From: Hypericum androsaemum
Taxonomy: Eukaryota > Streptophyta > Magnoliopsida > Malpighiales > Hypericaceae
Reading direction: 5' to 3'
NCBI GenBank assembly: GCA_963995505.1
Contig: OZ023188.1
Coordinates: forward strand, 19,667,912 to 19,731,911
DNA: 64,000 bases
Under the pieces are notes generated by a model. It worked only from the letters and a program-made list of their open reading frames with translations, ran no database searches and was not told the origin of the DNA. A program made the translations under genes and the position numbers. This document shows, in pieces, positions 56,791 through 64,000 of this stretch. Each line of letters opens with the position of its first letter. The first letter of the stretch is position 1.

Positions 56791-59700
56791 CTACATGGAT
56801 GGATATACAAAAACAGTAGATGCGGATGCACAAGGTTGGAAAGAAGCTGAATGTCTTAGCGAGGTTACTGTAACACGAGGCAACAGCTGCAAACCTGAAG
56901 CAAGAGGCACGACCTTGTAACCAATGACGTGTTCAGCATTCGGAAGAACGAAGACCGTGTCACTTTGCGAACCAGAAACAACAAAACTTTGCGCGTCTGC
57001 CAATGAAAGCTTGATCTCTTGAAGCAACCGCGTCTGGTTCTTTATCTTAACCAAATAAGAGAAAGCGTCTCCCAGTGATGCAAATGGAGGACACTCCATA
57101 TGAACAACCAATGGCGGTAGCTCAACATTTACATCGGGAAGGGTATGCCTAGTTGAAACCCAAGTTACAGATGTAGAAGATTCTACTTCTGTTTCCAAGT
57201 TTCTCCTCCATCTTATAATTGCAGACCCCAATTTAAGATTTTTGGCTTCTGCTAAAGGCAAGACAGTGAACACCTTTTTGAACTGTTCTCCGGGGACAAT
57301 ATATGCAAGCCCTGATAGGTCCCCATCACAACATCGCAACTGGCATGATTGCTCCGAATCCTTGTCCAATTCGATCGACATAGATTGCAACTGCAATGGT
57401 ACCTCACTGCAGTTCTTGGCGCTTATATTTAGTATACTTGATAAATTCATAGGCAGTGTCGCTGGCTGTTCTGAATCAGGAACCAGTTTTATCTTCGAGA
57501 GCAGAAGTGGCTCCTGGCGGAATGGCAACATGAAATGATGGCTGATAAGAAAGGCACTTTTTCCTTCAACTTGCAAACTCTTGTGTACATGAACTTTCTG
57601 AGAAGTCAACTCATTACTATCGGGAAAGTAGCCCAACGAAACAAAGAGCATAACTGGTTTAGGCCGATGCCACCTAATTTCAAGGTTACAAGACCATGAT
57701 TGTCCCACTTTCAAGTTTGGAACTGAAACCAGCCCAAAAGATTGCTGTATTTTCTTTATATCATCAGGGCCAGCTTGAGGTTCATATTCTCCTTCACATG
57801 CAGTAACACCAAGAAGTTCAACGTGATGGCTATCCATAGAGAATGGTTCTGATTCCCTAGGACTGAATAACCCACCACCTCTCACATCCACTAGATTGAT
57901 TTTCAGTTCACCTGAAATTATGTCATGTCCTTTAGCCATAACAGTGACAGGGACCACAAAAGATTCTCCAACCAGTGCAGGTCCAGTAGCACCCAAAATA
58001 AGATCCACTAACGGGTCTGCCTCTTCAACTTGAACAGCCTTCTGTCCAGTGAAGGCTAGAGTAGGATCCTTGGTTGGAAAAGTTTCTACACGATCTTCAA
58101 ACTTCCAAAGTGGTAAATCGTCCATGGAGGCAGGACTTTCAGCTCGACAACTGATTATAAGGCGGGATCCAATCTTAGCAACAATGTATAAGCATTCTAG
58201 CTTCCCACTTAGCCCTGGATAAACAATCAAGAACCAAATTTAGATTACAAGCAATGTGTATAAATTGTGGAGAACTCGCAGGATTGATCATAAACAAAGT
58301 AAAACGCCCACTGTAATGCAGTTTGATGATGTCTATATTTCGACATCCCTATACACAAAGGTGAATCCCGCCCAGATGTAAATAGAACCTCTTTGAACAA
58401 ACATACAAAATCCTGATGGAAGCCACTGAGCAGAGAAGGAATAATATCCTACAAAAACCAATTCCACTGTTGCTGTAAGCAGCGTGTAGCATACAATAAG
58501 AAGCTTGAACAAACAGGATGAAACTACTTGTCCAACTCTGCATTGCTTATCCACAAACTGCACAGAGCATTTGGCACTGAGCCAGATCATAGGCGACCCT
58601 GATATATACTAACAAAGTTGTAGTCCCTAACCTTGACCTGAAAAGCATACCTTTCATATGTTCCAGTCAATATAAAGTAAGAACTTTGAAAATAAAAGAA
58701 ATTAACTGACCTGATTGGATAGAGTAGGTCAGTCGCAACCATTTATTCGTAACAAGTGATAGAGATGGAGCACTTTCAACTCTGTGACCCTGTTGTTTTC
58801 CGCAGGATTGTGCTGGCAAGGTCGATTTTTGTGAATTTATGATGGTAAAATTACATTCCGATTGATTAAACTGCACCTCCAGTTGATCCACATCAACAGT
58901 TAAAGGTAATTGGGAAAGAAGTGAAATGCTGATCAAGGCAGGCACACCAGGCTTAATTATCTGTTCATGGAAAGCGACTGATGCAAGAAGGACCAATCTA
59001 AGGGGACTAACATGATCAATCTCGATGTGTAGAGGATTCTCCCCAATGAACTTTAGACAGCTGTTGTCTTCAACAGATGCCAAACAAGTGTCATCGCCGA
59101 CAAGTTCCAAAACCTCCCCAAGTATTGTTTCTCTGCGTGCCAGAGTTGCAGGACCAGCTGGACTGCACTCGTTAGATCTAGAAACTTTGGCATCAGATGA
59201 CACTGGTATAGCAGCCATTTCAAGAGAGTACTCTACAAAGTCTTTCACTGTACCACTTCTCCTCGAACACTCTCGTAGGTAACCAAGGACCTCCCAAAGC
59301 AAACTGACCCATCCCTCTTGCCTGTAAAGACTTGCCACATTATCAAGTAACTCCTTTGCATTACCAAGATCGTCAACAGAAAAGTATTCGACAGACATCT
59401 GAAACCCACAGAGAGCTGCCATTCTTTGTGCTTTGAGATTGCTGAATGATTCATAGGATCTTCTGAGAAGAGCAATAATTTCAAAGGCATCTTGAAATCT
59501 TTTCCCTTCAACTATGGCATAGTGGGTGAACTCTTCGTCCGTGAGACTGCATAAATGGCCAAAACATACCTAATCAATTGATAAAAATGCCAGGTAGCAC
59601 ATGTAATGTACATTAACTGTTCGACACTTACGGTTGTGCATCAACTTGATCCCCGTGTTCAAGTAAACGAGCAAACTGGCCCACATATACTGAAGGTACC

Positions 59701-61793
59701 ACTGCTTCTGCACTACTGTCTATCTGCTCTGTGGTTTCTGAAATTGAAACTGCAAGTTTCAGAGAAGTTTGCTTCTCCTTCATACAGTTAGCAGCTAGCT
59801 GTTTCAAGAAAAGAACTTTCTCAGTACAGCAAATAGTAACAGTTGATAAAGCTGAATAAACTATACATAAACACAGCCAGATTATAACAGCATATTATAT
59901 GGATCAGATGTCATTCTGCTCATGGTGAATTAAACATAGATGTGGAGATGCCAGAGGGACTATGGTACTAACTTAGGGTTTACAGACTCTTGCCGTGGTG
60001 CCTATGTAAGATGTCAAACGTGATGCATATATGTCAACTCTCAAATATCTCTTTCCACAAGGCAAAAGAAAAAAGTCCATCAGGTTTAAGTTCATTTCTT
60101 TGAAGTTTACTTACTGAAGTTCATCTGCAATATCTCTTATTGGCACGATCTTATTCGGAGATACCTTATCGCAGCAACAAAGTCTCAGCTTCAACCCAAA
60201 AAGATCTAAGCCTTGCAAGCATTTCGTGCTGGCTACACTCCAAAGATGAATGCATAAACAGCCAACATTAAGAACCAGACAGCATTCCTAAATTCGGTCC
60301 ATGTGTATATCGGCAAGATTTTGAAGATACAGGTAAACTTCAAAGAATATTAGCACTGTATATAAACCATAGGCAAACTTTGAAGTTCTCTAATACCCTT
60401 TTTTTTTAATTTCATATTTGCTAAGGAATGCCAGGTAAAGATAAGAAATGGCTAAGAAGACGATGATGGAGGGTGCTCACTTGATAATAATAGGCTGGCT
60501 GAAATTCCCACTCGGTGAAAGGCATGTCAGGAGATGGCGAGGTGATAGTTGAAGAAGCAGGAATGAGCTTTGAACTAGTCTCAAGTAGCTGGGCAAACAC
60601 TAAAAACTGCCTGCTCATCCATTCCCAATGGAGGAATGTAGCTTGTGGGGGTCCCACGAGCCTCGTGTAAGATGCAGCATGTTGGCGGAACCAGGAAAGG
60701 GACTCAATAAGCTTGCCGCGGTGCAACAAGAGGGTACATATTTTGAAATGCAGTTGTTCTGCAACGGTTTTAATCTGAACCAAGCGTTGGATGGGAGGCA
60801 AGCGAGTGGAAGTTCCAACCATCTGCGCAACACAAGATGCGAAGCAGTATAAAGTAACAAGTGGACTGAACGAAATGGCAAGCGGTTGAATCGGAAAACA
60901 GAGACATGCATACCTCTCTAAGCACGTGATAAGCATCCTGGTAGAAGCTCAAGGCTTCGGCCCAATCTCTGCGGAACTCAGCGTACACAGCGACCTGGCA
61001 TTGTTACAATAGGGATGAGCAAGTGGGAAGAGGCAGTAGTAGGAATATAAAGATAGATAGAGAGTGATTACTTACTTTGAAGCAATAGCGGACGTGGAGG
61101 TCGGGAGAGGTGAAGGTCTTCTTGTCAAGGCGGGTCTTGATGCGGCGGGCTTGGTCTCGGTAGTAAGAGAAGGAGAGGTCAGCGAGTTGCTGAAGGAGGC
61201 GAGAGGGATCCCTGGAGTCGAATTTGAGCAAGTATTTGGAGTCCACCTCGGCTCGTTTGCGGAGGGCGGCCATTCGCTCCTCCTCGTTGAGGGTGGCGGC
61301 GTCATCTGCACCATTTTTGTTATGGAGGACCAGTACAACAACCGCCAGTTTGATGTTCTTTGGACGGAGGATATTCCTAAAACCAAATCGAGAGAGAGAG
61401 AGAGAGTTGAGAAATTAGTTGGATCTGAAAGACAAAGAGAAGTTAGATCAAAATATATATATAGAGAGAGAGAGACTTGAGGTTGTCGAGCAAGGGGGAC
61501 TCGGAGGAGGGGTCGGCGGGGTCGAGGAGGGCGGCAACGACGGAGGGGATCCTGGTGCGGTGCTTGGGGAGCCAGTCCCTCTTGAGGATCCCGCCGGTGG
61601 GGTGCTTCTTGTTGTTGTTGTTAAGGAGGAGGATGGAGGAGAGGGTGGACAAGTCGGGGAGGGCGAGGGTGTTGATGGGGGGTTGCTGCTCTGCCGCCTG
61701 CAGGTGCCTTGATATCAGACCGTGCTGCTCCTGGCAACCCACCAACGCCACCAGCCCCACCGGCGGCGTCCGCATCTCCTCCGGGTACTCTTC

Positions 61794-61796
<3 letters not shown>
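56791..61796 (-). CDS. TRAPPC11: TRAPPC11 (foie gras) homologue, 7 exons, intact
   Basis: Exons on the minus strand: 61477-61796, 61076-61376, 60914-60994, 60481-60822, 59632-59798, 58711-59546, 56791-58214. They total 3471 nt and 1156 residues with consistent phases and GT/AG junctions. The protein starts MEEYPEEMRTPPVGLVAL. It has the foie-gras region with KRAEVDSKYLLKF, VYAEFRRDWAEAL, TRLPPIQRLVQIKTVAEQ and VPSVYVGQFARLLE, then LYRQEGWVSLLWEVLGYL, and in the last exons the Gryzun-like C-terminal region (CRAESPASMDDLPLWKFED, DLILGATGPALVGESF). In the family this is a subunit of the TRAPP tethering complex acting in Golgi/TGN membrane traffic. No stop or frameshift was seen. The ATG directly follows an AAT repeat on the coding strand. 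Confidence 0.94.

Positions 61797-61839
<43 letters not shown>
61795..61839. repeat. ATT x15 microsatellite abutting the TRAPPC11 start codon
   Basis: 45 bp of perfect ATT on the plus strand. On the coding strand it reads (AAT)n and runs directly into ATGGAAGAG, so the repeat forms the end of the 5' leader. Confidence 0.95.
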
Positions 61840-61840
<1 letters not shown>

Positions 61841-61928
61841 CTCCCCTCTATCGTCTGCCTGCTTCAGTAGAAGTCGTCTCCCGACTCTGCTGAATGCCCT
61901 CCACCAAACTTAACGGATTGGTCTACCA

Positions 61929-61980
61929 GGCCCACAGCATTATGGGTGAGGCCCATCCAGTCTCTCACTTGGGCTGGGCC
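61929..61980 (-). promoter_or_regulatory. TRAPPC11 promoter with site II-type motifs
   Basis: GGCCCA motifs at 61929-61934 and 61950-61955 and TGGGCC at 61975-61980 lie 130-185 bp upstream of the start codon. This is the same motif class as at the RRP44A promoter and usual for housekeeping genes. Confidence 0.45.
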
Positions 61981-62106
61981 TTAAAGCCACTCACTCGTCA
62001 TGTTTGGCTTTCTTTTTCCTCAATTATTTTTTGGAAATGGAGTGCCCCAATACATGGGAGTGGATTCGGTCCTGTATGTGTAAAACACTCCAGAACCATT
62101 TTGGGA

Positions 62107-62272
62107 GATAAAATGGTTCGCTATGTTATGATAGAATGGTTCGCCCAGTTTTGATAAAATTGTTCGCATAGTTATGATAAAATAGTTTCACAGATAAAAG
62201 AGGTTGGATAAAATGGTTTGCCCAGTTATGATAAAATGGTTCGCTTAGTTATGATAAAATGGTTCGCTCTCC
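62107..62272. repeat. 23-bp minisatellite, about 7 units
   Basis: Units of the form GATAAAATGGTTCGC followed by CCAGTTAT or a variant, seven in a row; the fourth is longer and diverged (TTTCACAGATAAAAGAGG). It lies upstream of TRAPPC11. Confidence 0.88.
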
Positions 62273-62290
62273 AGGACCGTACTAGAAAGG

Positions 62291-62449
62291 TGTAACGCCC
62301 CGTGATCTGACCGACTGTCTCCACAGACCAACACATGTCTTTTCCAGCGTGTTTTGTCCTCACTCACACGCATCCCAAAAAATTTCCCAGGAGGTCACCC
62401 ATCCTGATCCTACTCCCAGCCAAACACGTTTAACCTTAGAGTTCTCTCA
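62291..62449 (-). mobile_element. 5S-rRNA-like LTR fragment (Cassandra-type TRIM)
   Basis: The plus strand begins TGTAACGCCCCG. On the minus strand 62383-62445 reads like the 3' half of plant 5S rRNA: AGAACTCTAAGGTTAAACG, a TGTTTGG block, then AGGATGGGTGACCTCCTGGG, which correspond to the internal A-box and C-box regions. Cassandra TRIM elements carry 5S-derived sequence in their LTRs. The copy is cut off at the Gypsy junction near 62450. It is not a functional 5S gene, because only part of the 5S sequence is present and it is diverged. Confidence 0.72.
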
Positions 62450-63089
62450 AGATGTGTACAACAAAAGAAGGTGCACCTTATTTTTCGGTAGTACAGGACC
62501 TGCGATGTTCCAGGAATTGATTGAAAAGGTGCCAATAATCTGAGGGAGGATCCAGGCAGCACAGGACCAACAGAAGAAGTTCGCAGATTACCACAGAATA
62601 GAGCTAGAATTTGGAGTTAGGGATCACGTGTTTCTAAAAGTTTCACCCACCCGGGGTGTGAAACGATTTGGTGTGAAAGGAAAGCTCAGTCCGCGGAACA
62701 TTGGGACATATGATATCATAGAACGGGTTGGAAATTTGGCATACTGTCTGGCTCTACCGCATAGTCTAGCCAGAATCTATAATGTGTTTCACGTGTCTAT
62801 GCTGCAGAAATACGTCCCAAGAGAGGGGCAATTGGTACAGGAAATTCTAATAGTACTACGACCTGATGCCAGCTACGAGGAAGTCCCATTAAGGATAGTT
62901 GATGTGAAAATTCAAAGATGCGCCGAAGGACAATTCGATATGTCAAAGTACAATGGAGCAACCACACTGAAAGAGAAGTGACCTGGGAACTGGAGACAAA
63001 AATTCAAAGCAAATATCCGTTCATGTTCGAACAAAGTGGTAAGTCATTTATTTAAGTTTGAGGACAAACTTTATTTAAGGGGGAGAGAA
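62450..63089 (+). pseudogene. Gypsy (Tekay/Del-like chromovirus) integrase C-terminal remnant
   Basis: The sequence starts inside integrase (YNKRRCTLFFG, then FQELIEKV), has a stop near 62540, and continues AAQDQQKKFADYH. The open frame 62628-62981 gives FLKVSPTRGVKRFGVKGKLS and YNVFHVSMLQKYVP, typical of the integrase C-terminus before a chromodomain. The chromodomain part is shortened and frameshifted. A polypurine tract (AAGGGGGAGAGAA) ends at 63089. Everything upstream (gag to integrase core) is missing in this window. Confidence 0.85.
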
Positions 63090-64000
63090 TGTAAAGACAA
63101 AGAAACTAAAAAGAAAATTTCAAAAACTGTTGGAGACTGGATTGTAATTCACCAGACACCATTTTGTGATTTGCCAATTGAAAACCCTAGGGTCTGGCCT
63201 ATATAAGGAGGACTAACAAAACCTTAGGATCACCACTCTCTGAAATTTCATATTTGCCTCTTACTAGGCGGAGAGACTGATCCGGGCGAGCCAAAGGACG
63301 GGGGCGACTTTGACTTTGTACCTCGAGACGTTAGGGTAACTCGTCCTTCCCGAATTTGGTGTTGTTCTCGCTTAAGATTATTAGGCCGACATTGATAATC
63401 CGAAAGAACCTGTAGGAATTCGAAGGAGACGTTGGAGAATAGTGGATACCTGAATTAATGGAGCGGGAGACGAGGTAAGTCGAACCTCTATGTCCGAAAT
63501 TGTACACCTTCGTTCGTGTTTTGATACCGTATGTTCTGACCGTATATGTCTTGTATGTATCCTGTATATGCCATGAATCTGACCGTATATGAAACGTGTA
63601 CTTTGAGGACGCGTGACTTACATTCTGACATTATATTTTCTGATCACTGGATTGGTGTTCGGTCTGTTTAATTATCCATATGAAACATTGTATTCATATT
63701 TGAATTCTGCTAAAGTACAGTACGGTATACAATGCAGAGTCCCTAAGGATGGATCAGTCAGAAACATACGTCGAGGATACTACTGTGCCCGTAGAGTTCT
63801 GTTTAGACTTTGTACTCTATGCGAGTATCGGAGATACCTGTGCCCCGTGGTGAGAGCTTCCTTCATTTCTGTATTCTATAACGGAATGAAGTCTCTACTG
63901 TGACCCACGGGATCCCGATAGTAGAACTCTGGAGTTGCGTCTGTTATGTGCTTAGAGTCTGATGCGACTGTATTGTTATGTGATTATGTGTTGTTGATAT
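63090..64000 (+). repeat. 3' LTR of the Tekay/Del-like Gypsy, running to or past the window end
   Basis: Begins TGTAAAGACAAAG right after the polypurine tract. A CTATATAAGG box at 63199-63208 is the probable LTR promoter. The 3' end is not seen, so it is at least 911 bp unless another sequence has replaced its end. The short open frame at 63613-63903 is likely chance. Confidence 0.75.

Noticed and set aside
62291..62449. Functional 5S rRNA gene
   Set aside because: Only part of the 5S sequence is present, it is diverged and it sits in an LTR-like context.
1..64000. CRISPR array, prokaryotic-type operons or a transferred bacterial system
   Set aside because: Introns, promoters and mobile elements are all of plant type and no regularly spaced repeat array was found.

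Overview
The window is nuclear DNA from a flowering plant, probably a eudicot. The host genes have plant-type GT-AG introns, and their best family matches are plant DIS3/RRP44A, PILS, LOS4-type DEAD-box helicase, SEC13 and TRAPPC11. The spaces between and inside them are filled with Copia, Gypsy and hAT elements. No species can be named from the sequence. All gene names rest on recognising protein families by eye.

Layout. Positions 1-1790 hold an upstream region with a possible inverted-repeat element and a TGGGCC-rich promoter. Positions 1791-32644 (+) hold an RRP44A (exosome ribonuclease DIS3) gene whose 22 recognisable exons are spread over 31 kb. Three full-length LTR retrotransposons sit in its introns: Copia-1 (2772-7352, +), Copia-2 (8836-13740, +) and Copia-3 (15939-30263, -). 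A Gypsy element (18074-24299, +) is nested inside Copia-3. The host gene is broken by several independent lesions and is a pseudogene. Positions 35125-37559 (-) hold an apparently intact ten-exon PILS auxin-carrier-like gene. Positions 39816-52533 are a transposon-rich stretch with two related hAT elements in opposite orientation, a hAT-derived miniature element, a SEC13 fragment, and a short Gypsy derivative with an extra inverted LTR inside the second hAT. Positions 52640-54837 (+) hold a LOS4/RH38-like helicase gene with two in-frame stops. Positions 56791-61796 (-) hold an apparently intact seven-exon TRAPPC11 gene. The right edge carries a 23-bp minisatellite, a 5S-rRNA-like (Cassandra-type) fragment, and the 3' end of a chromovirus-like Gypsy element whose LTR runs towards the window end.

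Two host genes (PILS, TRAPPC11) look functional and two (RRP44A, LOS4) look dead, which would fit loss of redundant copies after duplication (inference). The mobile elements are well preserved, and target-site duplications can be read for most of them. LTR differences counted by eye suggest the order Copia-1 oldest, then Copia-3, Copia-2 and the nested Gypsy.

The most unusual feature is the number of LTR elements whose ends are not the usual TG...CA: two full Copia elements with TA...TA ends, two 114-bp solo-LTR-like elements with TG...TA ends, and one 444-bp solo-LTR candidate with TG...CT ends. I found no new multi-gene system beyond this. The window is best read as a record of gene decay and nested transposition.
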